A DNA stretch of 64,000 nucleotides, taken from Gammaproteobacteria bacterium (GTDB lineage Bacteria > Pseudomonadota > Gammaproteobacteria > CAISUE01). Below are positions 1-8,892 of the stretch, piece by piece. Positions within the stretch are counted from its first letter, which is position 1. Each line of letters starts with the position of its first letter. The position numbers and the translations under genes are program-made. Where the stretch lies: contig JAJNBD010000009.1 of NCBI GenBank assembly GCA_021156105.1, positions 52,994 through 116,993 on the forward strand. Reading direction: 5' to 3'. A model generated the notes under the pieces. The model was not told the DNA's origin. It ran no database searches and was given only the letters and a program-made list of their open reading frames with translations.

Positions 1-1
1 T

Positions 2-79
2 TTGCGTGAATCAGGCTTGCAGAAGGTCAAAAGAGGCTTAACCAGTTTGGATGAGCTAAACCGAGTCTTTAGAGGGTAA
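2..79 (+). CDS. pilB: Type IV pilus assembly ATPase PilB, C-terminal end only
   Basis: The first 25 codons in this frame end in TAA and read as the tail of a PilB/GspE ATPase: an R-E-x-G start followed by LQKVKRGLTSLDELNRVF, matching the usual last helix in which G-T/L-T-S/T-L-x-E-x-x-R-V is conserved. PilB is the cytoplasmic hexameric ATPase that drives pilus extension. The gene continues beyond the left edge. Its stop lies 6 bases before pilC, so the two are almost certainly cotranscribed. The short length limits certainty, but the neighbour makes the call safe. Confidence 0.75.
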   Translation: MRESGLQKVKRGLTSLDELNRVFRG

Positions 80-85
80 TTTGGC

Positions 86-1309
86 ATGGCGAGTCAAGCG
101 GCAGAATCTTACCATTGGGAAGGGGTTAACTCTAAAGGGAAATCAGCGCAAGGAGATATTTCAGCACAGACTCCTGCTTTGGCGCAGGCAGAATTACAGC
201 GTCAAGGAATCATCGTTAAAAAAATCACTAAGAAGAGCCCTTCGTTTTTTAGTTCCATTCAAAAGAAAAAGGCAAAGATTAAGACGGTAGACATATTATT
301 ATTTACTCGTCAGTTAGCAACCATGCTTGATGCTGGTTTGCCTATCATTAAAGCCTTTGAAATCATTGGCGTTAAGCATGAAAACCCTAGCATGGAAGTT
401 TTAATTCTCTCTATTAAAAATGATGTGTCATCGGGGCTTTCTTTTGCAGAAAGTTTAGCTAAGCATCCTAAATATTTTGATAATTTATTTTGTAACTTGA
501 TTGGTGCGGGTGAGCGTTCAGGTACCCTGGATGTTATGTTAGGCCGCATTGCCACGTATTTAGAAAAATCCGAAACGCTGAAAAAGAAAATTAAAAAAGC
601 CGCAATGTATCCTACGGTGGTTTTTACCGCGGCAATGGGCGCTTCCGCGGTATTGTTACTTTTCGTTGTGCCACGCTTCCAAACCATGTTCTCATCATTT
701 GGAGCGGATTTGCCAGGCTTTACACAAATGGTTGTTAATTTATCCAACTTTTTAAAAAGTTATTGGTGGGTCATCCTTGCGATCGTTGCGGGTATTTATT
801 CTGGTTGCCGCTATGGGATAAAACATTCGCCTAAATTTGCTCTAATGGTAGATAAGCTTATGCTTCGCGCACCTATTATTGGCATGATTAATCAAAAAGT
901 AATTATTGCTCGTATTATGCGGACGCTATCAACAACTATTTCAGCAGGTATGCCAATTATTGAAGCGTTTGATTGTGCTAATAATGTGGTTGATAATCGT
1001 GTTTATAAAGCATCTTTGCAACAGATCAAAGATGAAGTCTCATCAGGTCAACAAATTAATACCGCGCTTGAATCTTCTGAGTTATATCCTAGTATGGTTA
1101 TTAAAATGGTGGCAGTGGGAGAGGAATCCGGTGCATTAGAAAATATGCTCAATAAAATTGCGACTTATTATGAAGCAGATGTTGATGCGATTGTTGATAA
1201 TTTAAGTGCCTTAATGGAGCCATTAATTATGTTAGTATTAGGCGTTATTATTGGTGGCTTTGTTATTGCTATGTATCTGCCAATTTTCAGAATGGGCTCG
1301 GTGATGTAA
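86..1309 (+). CDS. pilC: Type IV pilus inner-membrane platform protein PilC
   Basis: This 407-residue protein has the usual PilC/GspF length and layout: two T2SSF domains (about residues 70-190 and 270-395), each opening with a similar motif (LATMLDAGLPIIKAFEII and LSTTISAGMPIIEAFDCA). Hydrophobic segments lie near residues 175-200, 225-245 and 375-400. The N-terminal 60 residues are the usual soluble leader. PilC is the inner-membrane platform on which PilB acts to assemble the pilus. It sits 6 bases after pilB and 3 bases before a pilin gene. No peptidase gene (pilD) follows, so processing must be encoded elsewhere. Confidence 0.95.
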   Translation: MASQAAESYHWEGVNSKGKSAQGDISAQTPALAQAELQRQGIIVKKITKKSPSFFSSIQKKKAKIKTVDILLFTRQLATMLDAGLPIIKAFEIIGVKHENPSMEVLILSIKNDVSSGLSFAESLAKHPKYFDNLFCNLIGAGERSGTLDVMLGRIATYLEKSETLKKKIKKAAMYPTVVFTAAMGASAVLLLFVVPRFQTMFSSFGADLPGFTQMVVNLSNFLKSYWWVILAIVAGIYSGCRYGIKHSPKFALMVDKLMLRAPIIGMINQKVIIARIMRTLSTTISAGMPIIEAFDCANNVVDNRVYKASLQQIKDEVSSGQQINTALESSELYPSMVIKMVAVGEESGALENMLNKIATYYEADVDAIVDNLSALMEPLIMLVLGVIIGGFVIAMYLPIFRMGSVM

Positions 1310-1312
1310 TCT

Positions 1313-1738
1313 ATGTTAATTTCTCGGCAAAAAAAAATTTGGGGGTTCACTTTAACTGAACTATTAGTGTCCCTTGTTATTATTGGAATATTGGTATCAA
1401 TAGCAGGTGTGCTATACACTAGCCATGTTAAACGTGCGCGCCGCATTGATGCTATTGAAACTTTACTTTCTATACAGCTTGCCGAAGAAAACTATCGGAG
1501 TGACAACCCAACTTATGGTACCCTCGCTCAGGTATGGAATGGCGTGACCACGACATCAGGTGGATATTATACTTTGTCGATTACAAATGTTTCTGCAACT
1601 AGTTATACGGTAACAGCGCAGGCGTTATCAGCGCAATCTTCAGATACGGAAAATGGCACCGCTTGTAGTAGTTTAGTTGTTACTATGAGCAATGGTACCG
1701 AAACTAAAACACCAACGGCGTGCTGGCTAAAAGGATAG
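1313..1738 (+). CDS. pilE: Type IV pilin, PilE/PilA-like
   Basis: The 141-residue protein has a short basic leader and a prepilin site G|FTLTELL, with Glu at mature position 5, then a hydrophobic helix (VSLVIIGILVSIAGVLY). The C-terminal half has a pair of Cys residues (in TACSS and TACWLKG) that would form the D-loop disulfide. The GTLAQVW/GGYYTL pattern resembles PilE minor pilins of gammaproteobacteria. It follows pilC directly. It could be the major subunit or a minor pilin; the sequence alone does not settle this. Confidence 0.88.
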   Translation: MLISRQKKIWGFTLTELLVSLVIIGILVSIAGVLYTSHVKRARRIDAIETLLSIQLAEENYRSDNPTYGTLAQVWNGVTTTSGGYYTLSITNVSATSYTVTAQALSAQSSDTENGTACSSLVVTMSNGTETKTPTACWLKG

Positions 1739-1740
1739 TT

Positions 1741-2076
1741 ATGGAAATAGTTGAGTACCAAATTTGTGACCTGCAGGAACTTGAATATGCCTGTATGCCA
1801 TTTATTAAAAATGGTGGCTTGTTTATTAAAACTTCATCTACTTTACCTTTGGGTTCCCTGGTAAAGATTTCATTAAAATTACTGGATAGCCTCGCTGCTA
1901 TTGAATTTCAAGGTAAGGTTGTTTGGCTTACACCTAAACGCGAATATACAGGGCTGCCAGAAGGAATGGGTATCCAATTTATAGAAGAAGATAGCGGTCG
2001 TATGCGCAAACATATCGAAACCTTATTACCTAATGCCTTTTCTATCGATCGAAAAGAAAATAGTTTATTAACTTAA
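1741..2076 (+). CDS. PilZ-domain protein
   Basis: This protein of 111 residues matches a type IV pilus PilZ: NGGLFIKT near residue 30, then a beta-barrel strand pattern ending FQGKVVWLTP, and GMGIQF near residue 85. I chose the ATG at 1741 because the upstream in-frame ATG (1720) lies inside the pilin gene. I do not see the N-terminal RxxxR that classical c-di-GMP binders carry, so like the Pseudomonas PilZ it may act by protein contact (with PilB/FimX in known systems) and not as a nucleotide sensor. It starts two bases after the pilin stop. Confidence 0.87.
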   Translation: MEIVEYQICDLQELEYACMPFIKNGGLFIKTSSTLPLGSLVKISLKLLDSLAAIEFQGKVVWLTPKREYTGLPEGMGIQFIEEDSGRMRKHIETLLPNAFSIDRKENSLLT

Positions 2077-2082
2077 AATTTC

Positions 2083-2406
2083 TTAAGCGATTCCTTCTAG
2101 GCGTAAGCCGACAACCCCTAAGATAATCAGCAAGATACTAATAATCTTGATTGCATTAATTGGCTCATTAAAATACAGCACACCAATAAGTGTAACTGCT
2201 GCGGTCCCAACGGCTGCCCAAATAGCATAACTTGTGCTAAGTTCTAAACGTTTAAGAGCAAAAGTAAAGGCAATAAACGATAAACTATAAAAAACAAAAA
2301 CAAGAACAGATGCCCAAATATTGGTGAAGCCTTGGGATAGTTTCATAGAAGTGGTTCCTAAAACTTCGAGCAGGATTGCGAGAAATAAGTAGAACCATTC
2401 TTTCAT
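2083..2406 (-). CDS. Small multidrug resistance (SMR) transporter, EmrE/SugE type
   Basis: A protein of 107 residues with four hydrophobic segments and SMR landmarks: the membrane Glu in AILLEVLGTTSMKLSQGF, the SYAIWAAVG loop in the third segment and a C-terminal helix ending LRLEG. SMR proteins work as dual-topology dimers that exchange protons for cationic drugs or guanidinium. I place the start at the ATG at 2406, because the in-frame ATG six codons upstream would add residues not usual in the family. It is convergent with the PilZ gene, with 6 bases between the stops. Substrate unknown. Confidence 0.88.
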   Translation of the reverse strand: MKEWFYLFLAILLEVLGTTSMKLSQGFTNIWASVLVFVFYSLSFIAFTFALKRLELSTSYAIWAAVGTAAVTLIGVLYFNEPINAIKIISILLIILGVVGLRLEGIA

Positions 2407-2532
2407 AGCAGTATATTTTTGCAAAGGACAAGTGTTTTTTATAGGTGCTAAAAATAATAACCAGACTAGCTGTGCCGGCTAGATAGAACAGCTTGTTATC
2501 AAAAGCCTAATTTTTTTATTAAAGCAAGCTTG

Positions 2533-2961
2533 TTAGTAAATAATAACTTTGTCGCCAAAAGTATAAAAAACAATGCCTTGGTCTTTGTTGGGATAAGCAT
2601 GAAGCGTTTTAAAAGTTTTTGTTTCTGGGTGCACACTCATCCAATAAAGTTTAATGTTTAAAGGTTTTAATGACGCATTGCTACTACATAAATTTGTTTT
2701 ATCTGGTGAAGAGTAAAAAATTTGTTTAGTAGCGCATGATTTGCTGTGACAATTTCCTAACAATAAAGTATAGGCACCAACCCATTCCTGATGGGGCGGT
2801 ATGGAGTAAAGTTCCCCACTTGCGCCATCCTTAGGTTGAATCCAAATACAATATTTTTGATGATTTTCAAAGATGGTATTCGTTGCAGGTGATGTATTTG
2901 CGGCATAAGCTTGAGTAGACAATAGGCTTATGCTCAAAATGATGCTGGCTAAGGTTTTCAT
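2533..2961 (-). CDS. Small secreted protein of unknown function
   Basis: A 142-residue protein with a clear Sec signal peptide (MKTLASIILSISLLSTQAYA|A), predicted to be released into the periplasm. The mature part has several Cys residues (YCIWIQP, NCHSKSCATK, TNLCSS) that could form disulfides. I do not recognise the family. A purine-rich site (ggaggata on the coding strand) precedes the ATG, supporting this start. It stands alone between the SMR and phosphoribosyltransferase genes. Confidence 0.7.
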   Translation of the reverse strand: MKTLASIILSISLLSTQAYAANTSPATNTIFENHQKYCIWIQPKDGASGELYSIPPHQEWVGAYTLLLGNCHSKSCATKQIFYSSPDKTNLCSSNASLKPLNIKLYWMSVHPETKTFKTLHAYPNKDQGIVFYTFGDKVIIY

Positions 2962-3051
2962 GTTATATCCTCCCTATGGAATACTGTACTAATGCATAAG
3001 CAAATTTTATTCCAGTCAACTTGTTATTATTTGTCTTTTATGGATTGCAAA

Positions 3052-3708
3052 TTATTTTTGCAGCGCTAAGGCTTCCGCCAATAGGTGCAAGACTTCTTCA
3101 TCGCTTGTTTGATCAAAAGTCTCGTACCATTGACCTACAGCATAAAATGGTTCTGGCGTATAGGGGCAAACAATTTGATCAACGAAAGGTTCTAATTCCC
3201 GTAAAGATTCGGCGGCCGCAACAGGAATAGCAAGCGTTATATCAGCCACTTGTAATTGACGTAATGCTGCAATAGCTACTTTCATTGTCGAGCCTGTCGC
3301 GATGCCATCATCAACAAGGATGATATGTTTAAACTTTAAATTGATTGTTTCTTGATCGAGTCGATAAAGCTGTTGCCGGCGTTTTAACTCTTTTCTTTCT
3401 CGTTCAATAATTGCTTTTATTTGACTAAGGTTGATTTGGTAACGCTTAATAATATCTTCGCTTAAAATACAAATATCCTGATCCGCAAGCGCGCCAATGG
3501 CAAATTCTTCATGGTCAGGCATGCCAATTTTTCTGACAATAAAAACATCGAGTGGGAGATGTAAGCTTTTAGCAATGGGAAAAGCCACAGGTACACCACC
3601 ACGGGGAAGTGCGAGGACGATAGCTTCTGGTTTGTCTTGGTAAGTTTTTAATAAACGCGCAAGATAGAGGCCGGCTTCGTGACGATTTTTAAATAGGTAA
3701 GTGCTCAT
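3052..3708 (-). CDS. Phosphoribosyltransferase-family protein
   Basis: This 218-residue protein has the type I PRTase PRPP-binding loop, HIILVDDGIATGSTMKVA, near residue 130, and the family N-terminal motif VLALPRGGVPVAFPIA. The family also contains proteins often paired with erythromycin esterases or dienelactone hydrolases; the base substrate is not known. A basic segment RERKELKRRQQLYR lies at about residues 100-115. It runs in the same direction as the upstream GH13 gene but a hairpin separates them, so it may be transcribed separately. Confidence 0.82.
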   Translation of the reverse strand: MSTYLFKNRHEAGLYLARLLKTYQDKPEAIVLALPRGGVPVAFPIAKSLHLPLDVFIVRKIGMPDHEEFAIGALADQDICILSEDIIKRYQINLSQIKAIIERERKELKRRQQLYRLDQETINLKFKHIILVDDGIATGSTMKVAIAALRQLQVADITLAIPVAAAESLRELEPFVDQIVCPYTPEPFYAVGQWYETFDQTSDEEVLHLLAEALALQK

Positions 3709-3724
3709 AAAATTAAAATTAGTG

Positions 3725-3754
3725 GCTATTTGCTTTTTGTATCAAGCAAATAGC
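3725..3754 (-). terminator. Hairpin after the GH13 gene
   Basis: A perfect 11-bp stem (GCTATTTGCTT / AAGCAAATAGC) with an 8-base loop lies in the 63-bp gap between the GH13 stop and the phosphoribosyltransferase start. On the minus strand it is followed by T-rich but broken sequence (ctaattttaatttt), so it is a weak terminator or attenuator and not a textbook one. Confidence 0.5.
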
Positions 3755-3771
3755 ATTCCTAATTTAAATTT

Positions 3772-5409
3772 TTATGCGTGTATGGTTTTTAAATAAATTG
3801 CGCTAAAAGAAGGTAGCATTGCTACGCCATTCTCATAGCTTGAATCAAAGCCATGACCTGGCAAGGCAGCGTAGTCTGAATCTTGGAGTATAAGTTGATG
3901 AGCTTGGTCAGAAAGATTCAAGGCAACCAGGATGTTTTCGCTTCCAAATGAACGTTTAAAAACTAGCAGATCATTTTGCTCGCAAGGTATTAGAGTAATT
4001 GTTCCTTGGGTCAATGCCGGGAAATTTTTGCGCCAGCTTAAAAAATGGCGGGTAAAATTAAGCATGGCGTGCGCAGAATTTTCTTGTACACTAACTGCAT
4101 GTTTTAAATGCTCTGCAGAAAGTGGTAACCAAGGTTCTGCTGATGAAAACCCGCCATCAGTGTCATTCCAAGGCATTGGTGTGCGGCAGCCATCGCGGCC
4201 TTTGAATTCGGGGTAAAACGCTAAGCCGTAAGGATCACGCATTTTTTCATAAGGGACATCCGCTTCTTCTAAGCCAAGCTCTTCGCCTTGATATAAACAC
4301 ACGGTGCCACGTAAAGAGAGCAACATAGCCATTAACAGTTTTGATAATGCTAAACTTGGTTTCCCTTTGGCAAAACGTGTTGCAACTCTGGGGACGTCGT
4401 GATTAGATAGCGCCCAACATGGCCAAGACTCATGCATGTAGCGCTCAACTTCTTGAATGGTTTCCCGCATAAATGTTGCAGAGAAATGATCGCTTACGTC
4501 TAATAAATGAAAGGTATAAACGGTATGAAGATAACGTTCTCCCGCAGTATATCTTGCACTAGTTAATAAAGAGTGATCATCGCCTACTTCGCCTATGGCA
4601 ATAGCGCCAGGGTATTCGTTTAACAAGTGGCGGATTTTTTCTAAGACAGGATAATTTTCTTCTTGAGTTTTATCAAACAGATGATATTGCCGTGCATAAG
4701 GATTATTAGAAGGGACACCGCTTGCGCCAGGCGTGCCTTCTTCGCGTAAAGTGTTATCACGCAATTCGGCGTCGTGTACATAATAATTAACAGCATCTAA
4801 ACGAAAACCATCAATGCCGCGCTCAAGCCAAAAGCGCATAACATTTAGCATGGCGGTAAGTACATCAGAGTGGTGAAAATTTAAGTCAGGCTGTTGCGCC
4901 AAAAAGTTATGTAAATAATATTGTTGGCGTATTTCATCCCAAGCCCAAGCGGAGCCTCCAAAAACAGATAACCAATTGTTCGGTGGCGAACCATCAGGTT
5001 TGGCATCGGCCCACACATACCAGTTTGCTTTAGGATTTGTTTTATTTTGTCGGCTTTCTTGAAACCAGGCATGTTCAATCGAAGTGTGGTTTAACACAAG
5101 ATCCATCAGTATACGAATATTTAATGCATGTGCTTGGGTGATTAATTGTTCTAAGTCTTCTAATGTGCCAAATAAGGAATCTACAGCGTAATAGTCAGAA
5201 ACATCATAGCCATAATCTGCTTGTGGTGATTTTAAAAAAGGCGAAATCCAAATGGCATCAATGCCAAGACTAGCGATGTAAGGTAATTTTTTGATAATCC
5301 CAGGAAGATCGCCCACGCCATCGGCATTGGTGTCACAAAAACTGCGTGGATAAATTTGATAAATGACTGCGCCGCGCCACCAATCTTGGTTTGTTTCCTT
5401 ATGCTGCAT
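3772..5409 (-). CDS. GH13 alpha-glucosidase (oligo-1,6-glucosidase-like)
   Basis: A 545-residue GH13 enzyme. Region I is LMDLVLNHTS (about 101-110), the nucleophile is Asp205 in GFRLDAV, the acid/base is Glu274 in AIGEVGD, and the third acid is Asp338 in LSNHDVPR. The start YQIYPRSFCDTNADGVGDL is typical of alpha-glucosidases acting on malto- or isomalto-oligosaccharides, sucrose isomers or trehalose; exact specificity cannot be read. There is no signal peptide, so it is cytoplasmic. I chose the ATG at 5409, which overlaps the transporter gene by 11 bases. Import by that transporter followed by hydrolysis here is the natural reading. Confidence 0.93.
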   Translation of the reverse strand: MQHKETNQDWWRGAVIYQIYPRSFCDTNADGVGDLPGIIKKLPYIASLGIDAIWISPFLKSPQADYGYDVSDYYAVDSLFGTLEDLEQLITQAHALNIRILMDLVLNHTSIEHAWFQESRQNKTNPKANWYVWADAKPDGSPPNNWLSVFGGSAWAWDEIRQQYYLHNFLAQQPDLNFHHSDVLTAMLNVMRFWLERGIDGFRLDAVNYYVHDAELRDNTLREEGTPGASGVPSNNPYARQYHLFDKTQEENYPVLEKIRHLLNEYPGAIAIGEVGDDHSLLTSARYTAGERYLHTVYTFHLLDVSDHFSATFMRETIQEVERYMHESWPCWALSNHDVPRVATRFAKGKPSLALSKLLMAMLLSLRGTVCLYQGEELGLEEADVPYEKMRDPYGLAFYPEFKGRDGCRTPMPWNDTDGGFSSAEPWLPLSAEHLKHAVSVQENSAHAMLNFTRHFLSWRKNFPALTQGTITLIPCEQNDLLVFKRSFGSENILVALNLSDQAHQLILQDSDYAALPGHGFDSSYENGVAMLPSFSAIYLKTIHA

Positions 5410-6709
5410 TTCTGCATTCCTCCAATTTTGCTGCTGGTGCAGAACGTACACGCTTAACTAAAAATGCAGAAAACAGCATAAATACGCCGCCTAAGGCAAC
5501 AGCAAAATGTCGATCACCATGAAGTAAATAAGTGATTGCCCAGCCTAGGCAAAGTGATACCACAATTTCAGGGATGACAATAAAAAGATTAAATAAGCCC
5601 ATATACGTTCCAAGTTTATGCCTTGGTAAAGCATCCGCAAGCATGGCATAAGGTAAACTTTGCATACCGGAAAAGGCAATGCCAACACCAACCATGAGGA
5701 TGAGTAACTGCCAAGGTGTATGTGCGAATAAAATACCAAGCAAGCCTAAGCCGCCACAGGTTAAGCAAGTGGCATAAATATTTTTTGCGCGAAAACGATT
5801 GGCGAACCAAGGCATAATTAATGAAACAATTAAAAAAATAAAACTATAAAATGCAAAACACATGCCCGCCCAAGCCAAGCCTTGTTGATATGCGGCACTG
5901 CCAACCTCCGCATGAAATACTTGATGGGCAACCGCTATCGGGAAAAATAAAAACATGCAGAATAACCCGGCCCAAGAAAACATCATCACCCAAGCCAAGT
6001 CTTTCATTGTTTTTGGCATAGAAAGAAAATCTTGCCATAATTCTTTACACGTTTGCTTTAATGAAGTCTTTTGTGGAACAACGTTAGTTGGTGGAATTTC
6101 TTTCGTCGTTAGTACGGTCCATAAAATTGTTACCATAAAAATGGCCGCGCCAATCCAAAAAGAGTATTTAACTAAGTTGGGAATTGTTTGATGACTTGAG
6201 CTATGCGTCGCCCATTGGAAGTGCTGTAGCACCCAGGGTAGGGCAGAGGCAAGCACGGTGCCTGTCGCAATTAAAATACCTTGGGTGATATAAGCACGCG
6301 TGCGTTGTTGAATAGGTAGAATATCTGGAATAAGTGCACGGAAAGGTCCCATGCTAATATTTACCGTTGCATCTAAGATCCATAGTAAAATCGCAGCCAT
6401 CCATAAGCTATGGCTTAGAGGCATTAAGATTAAGGCTAAAGAGGCAAGGATGGCGCCAAATAAAAAATAAGGTCGGCGTCTTCCTAAAAAGCACCAAGTC
6501 CTATCGCTAAACCAACCGATGATCGGTTGTACTAATAATCCTGTGATGGGTGCCGCTAGCCATAAAATAGGAATTTGATCGGGTTTTGCGCCAAGGAATT
6601 CATAAATGGCACTCATGTTAGCCATTTGTAAGCCCCAGCCAAAGTTAATGCCTAATAAACCTAAGCTCATACTCCAAATCTGCCATGCCTTCAATTGACT
6701 TCTTTCCAT
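5399..6709 (-). CDS. MFS sugar transporter, SLC45/GPH-like
   Basis: A 436-residue protein with about twelve hydrophobic segments. The N-terminal signature ([18 protein letters not shown]), the loop motif [17 protein letters not shown] near residue 70 and [14 protein letters not shown] near residue 120 are those of the sucrose/maltose proton symporters (SLC45-like, glycoside-pentoside-hexuronide group). It is the first gene of a two-gene operon with the GH13 enzyme, which suggests uptake of an alpha-glucoside. The ATG at 6709 has a good ribosome site (gaggaagcac) directly upstream. Confidence 0.9.
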   Translation of the reverse strand: MERSQLKAWQIWSMSLGLLGINFGWGLQMANMSAIYEFLGAKPDQIPILWLAAPITGLLVQPIIGWFSDRTWCFLGRRRPYFLFGAILASLALILMPLSHSLWMAAILLWILDATVNISMGPFRALIPDILPIQQRTRAYITQGILIATGTVLASALPWVLQHFQWATHSSSHQTIPNLVKYSFWIGAAIFMVTILWTVLTTKEIPPTNVVPQKTSLKQTCKELWQDFLSMPKTMKDLAWVMMFSWAGLFCMFLFFPIAVAHQVFHAEVGSAAYQQGLAWAGMCFAFYSFIFLIVSLIMPWFANRFRAKNIYATCLTCGGLGLLGILFAHTPWQLLILMVGVGIAFSGMQSLPYAMLADALPRHKLGTYMGLFNLFIVIPEIVVSLCLGWAITYLLHGDRHFAVALGGVFMLFSAFLVKRVRSAPAAKLEECRNAA

Positions 6710-6886
6710 GTGCTTCCTCTAAATTACCTAACAGCAAATCGCCTATTTTACACTATAAAAGCTAAAATTTTATTTTGTGGTTAAAGAGGAGGAGGAATAG
6801 TCCTGCAAGCGACGAAACAGTTTCAGCTTGATTTGTAGTTAAAGAGTAGGCTAAATAAAAGCATGAGTAACATTCTTATAGGTGTA

Positions 6887-8290
6887 TCAAGCGGGTAGAA
6901 AACGGCTATCTGATTTTGTCTCTGCTAGCAGTGCTTGTTGCTCAGGCTTCTTGCTGCATTTAAACAGAGAGCTAAAGTGGCTTAATAAATTCGAAGGGCT
7001 ATTGGTTTTTATGGCAGCAGAAGCTATTGTAGGTAGAGCTGGCGTTTTTGCTTTTGTTTCATGGCGATATAAACAAAACCATTTATAAATTTCTGTGCTT
7101 GTTGCTGCAAGTGCTAAGCCTGCAGCGCCGCCTAAGGTCATGCCGGGAAGATTTAAATCGGCGATAAAACTCAAAGCCCAGCCACCTGCTACACCAGCAG
7201 CAACGCTAAGCAAGTTCATGATAGACGGCGTATAATTTTCACCCATGCTCATTAAAACCGACTTGCTGACTTGTCGCATGAAGTCTGGGATAAAGCCAAT
7301 AGCTGTCCAGCGCATGGCACTTTGAAATAGTATAAGCACGTTTGGGTTTGCTGAAATATCAAAAAAGATTGAAGCTAATAATACTTGTATGTTGGGCACT
7401 GAGCAGAGGATGCAAAGCGTGCCAGCTGTGCTAATACTCAGTAGCATTGCCATATGATTAATGCGTTTGAGTTGATCAAAATCCTTATGGCTAACGGCTT
7501 GTGCAGCGAGGCTATTTAAACTCATGGAAATACCAAAGCCAATGCTCATGGCAAAGCCTTCGACTTGATCAACAATACCTTGTGCAATAAAAGCATCTTC
7601 GCTTAATTTTTGCGCAAATACGGTACGGATAATCATGGCAAAAATTTCGCCGCTCCACTGCAGCATGAGTGAGCCGCCGGTAATAAGTAAATCTTTTAGT
7701 ATGGGTAAACTTTCTCGAAAAGCAAATGAAGGAAAACCAAAAGTTTCTCTCATGAATTTTCGGTGATAAAAAAGATAAGTTGCTGTTATCGGTAGAGTAA
7801 TAAAAGATTGAATCAGCGAGGCGTAAGGAAAACCTACTACACCCATGGCAGGAATAGGGCCTAAGCCAAAGGTTAATATGCCGCCAAGACCAGCTGTAAT
7901 GCCTAAGCCTAATAAATTAATGATAATTGAAGCGCGATAAGGTCGCATCGGCATTGTTTGATTTTTACTTTCAAGAACGACACGATATTTTTCAATACCA
8001 TCTAATAAATGTCGGGAAAGTGTGCCAAGTGAAACCAAAGGGAAATTCCACATGGTGGCGGTGAAGTAACGATTAATCACATCAGTAACAGGTGGTGTGC
8101 ATCCCAGCTTTGCCCAAATGTCGCCGGTAAAATACATGAGGACTAAAAATGGCGCATGCGTGGGAATGATGGACACTGTTCCTTGCAGGATAATTTTTCC
8201 AACTTGTTGAGATTGGTCTTGCTTACAGGCGCGACCAATATGTATATTCACGCCATTTAAACTTGCAGGGCCAAGCGTGGTTAGCAGCAA
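6887..8290 (-). CDS. MATE-family efflux protein with an abnormal 5' end
   Basis: From the TTG at 8290 this frame gives 467 residues with many hydrophobic segments and a MATE-like pattern; the last 45 residues are soluble. The reading frame is open for another 64 codons upstream (to a TAG at 8483-8485), and that stretch looks like the missing first transmembrane segment (AIPFLINSLTRSARSVIRAV, then NNHIGPDDLEA). No ATG, GTG or TTG occurs in it. Either translation begins at a rare codon (an ATT at its seventh codon follows gagg) or the 5' end was lost by a rearrangement at the adjacent repeat region. A functional product is uncertain. Confidence 0.72.
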   Translation of the reverse strand: MLLTTLGPASLNGVNIHIGRACKQDQSQQVGKIILQGTVSIIPTHAPFLVLMYFTGDIWAKLGCTPPVTDVINRYFTATMWNFPLVSLGTLSRHLLDGIEKYRVVLESKNQTMPMRPYRASIIINLLGLGITAGLGGILTFGLGPIPAMGVVGFPYASLIQSFITLPITATYLFYHRKFMRETFGFPSFAFRESLPILKDLLITGGSLMLQWSGEIFAMIIRTVFAQKLSEDAFIAQGIVDQVEGFAMSIGFGISMSLNSLAAQAVSHKDFDQLKRINHMAMLLSISTAGTLCILCSVPNIQVLLASIFFDISANPNVLILFQSAMRWTAIGFIPDFMRQVSKSVLMSMGENYTPSIMNLLSVAAGVAGGWALSFIADLNLPGMTLGGAAGLALAATSTEIYKWFCLYRHETKAKTPALPTIASAAIKTNSPSNLLSHFSSLFKCSKKPEQQALLAETKSDSRFLPA

Positions 8291-8538
8291 TTGACTTGAG
8301 GATATGGCTGGGCTTGCTTCTAAATCATCTGGGCCAATATGGTTGTTAAATACAGCGCGAATAACGCTGCGTGCTGATCGGGTGAGGCTATTGATAAGAA
8401 ATGGGATTGCGCCAGTAAGAATGCTTTTTAATGTTTGAAGCCGGGAAAGTTTAATGAAGTTAATGCGCCTCGAGTTGTTTTTCTAAAAGGTGGTTATTTT
8501 AATTAAGTGTTTGTGGGAATGCAAATTCAGGGGATATA

Positions 8539-8591
8539 AAATAAAAAAACCCGCTGGCGCGGGTTTATTATATTTGGTGCGAAAGGAGAGA
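8539..8591. repeat. Duplicated 53-bp copy of the tRNA-Leu 3' end and its terminator
   Basis: This 53-bp block is identical to 8715-8767. It covers the terminator hairpin (AACCCGC-TGGC-GCGGGTT with a 7-A run, i.e. a T-run on the minus strand) and the last 17 bases of tRNA-Leu. The copy at 8715 belongs to the intact gene; this one is detached and runs into the palindromic element starting at about 8592. Confidence 0.9.
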
Positions 8592-8714
8592 TTGATTCGT
8601 GGCCATCCTGGCCACTCACCCTTCGGGCGTCGCCGCTGCGCGGCAACGTCCAAATCGGCAGTCCTGCCGATTTGTCGAACTCTAGTGAGAGTTCTCGTCT
8701 GCTCCTTTCTTTCC
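8592..8714. repeat. Palindromic element 1 plus inverted tRNA fragment
   Basis: Three hairpins in a row: GTGGCCA-TCC-TGGCCAC (8599-8615), a G+C-rich one bounded by CGT and ACG (about 8628-8648), and CAAATCGGCA-GTCC-TGCCGATTTG (8651-8674). The invariant-looking linker tcacccttcg joins the first two. The element begins at TTGATTCG and ends ATTTG|TCG. It is followed by a fragment of the tRNA T-arm and an inverted, imperfect copy of the same region, making a further 7-bp hairpin (GAACTCT/AGAGTTC). No protein is encoded here. Compare element 2 at 8893-8977. Confidence 0.8.
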
Positions 8715-8718
8715 AAAT

Positions 8719-8741
8719 AAAAAAACCCGCTGGCGCGGGTT
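8719..8741 (-). terminator. Rho-independent terminator of tRNA-Leu
   Basis: On the minus strand this reads AACCCGC, a four-base loop, GCGGGTT and then a T-run of seven, 10 bases beyond the tRNA 3' CCA. A second identical copy lies at 8543-8565 within the duplicated block. Confidence 0.85.
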
Positions 8742-8750
8742 TATTATATT

Positions 8751-8835
8751 TGGTGCGAAAGGAGAGACTCGAACTCTCACGGGGTTACCCGCTGGAACCT
8801 AAATCCAGTGCGTCTACCAATTTCGCCACTTTCGC
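8751..8835 (-). tRNA. tRNA-Leu (anticodon TAG)
   Basis: An 85-base class II tRNA on the minus strand: acceptor GCGAAAG pairs with CTTTCGC, CCA is encoded, the anticodon stem CTGGA/TCCAG holds a loop with TAG, the variable arm is long, and the T-arm is GAGAGTTCGAGTCTCTC. This is the only complete copy at this locus. Fragments of its 3' end (8575-8591) and 5' end (8978-8990) lie outside it in duplicated blocks. Confidence 0.96.
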
Positions 8836-8892
8836 ATATCTAACTTTTTTACAACTAATGTGGCATTTTATACAGCATTGTGTCTACCAATT
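8823..8892. repeat. 70-bp direct repeat, copy 1 (tRNA-Leu 5' end and upstream region)
   Basis: Runs from within the D-arm end of tRNA-Leu outward through the presumed promoter region (tataaaatgcc on the minus strand) to gtctaccaatt. It is identical to 8978-9047. The 11-bp string gtctaccaatt occurs at 8812, 8882 and 9037, bounding each copy, so slippage or unequal crossing between these short repeats could have made the duplication. Confidence 0.88.
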
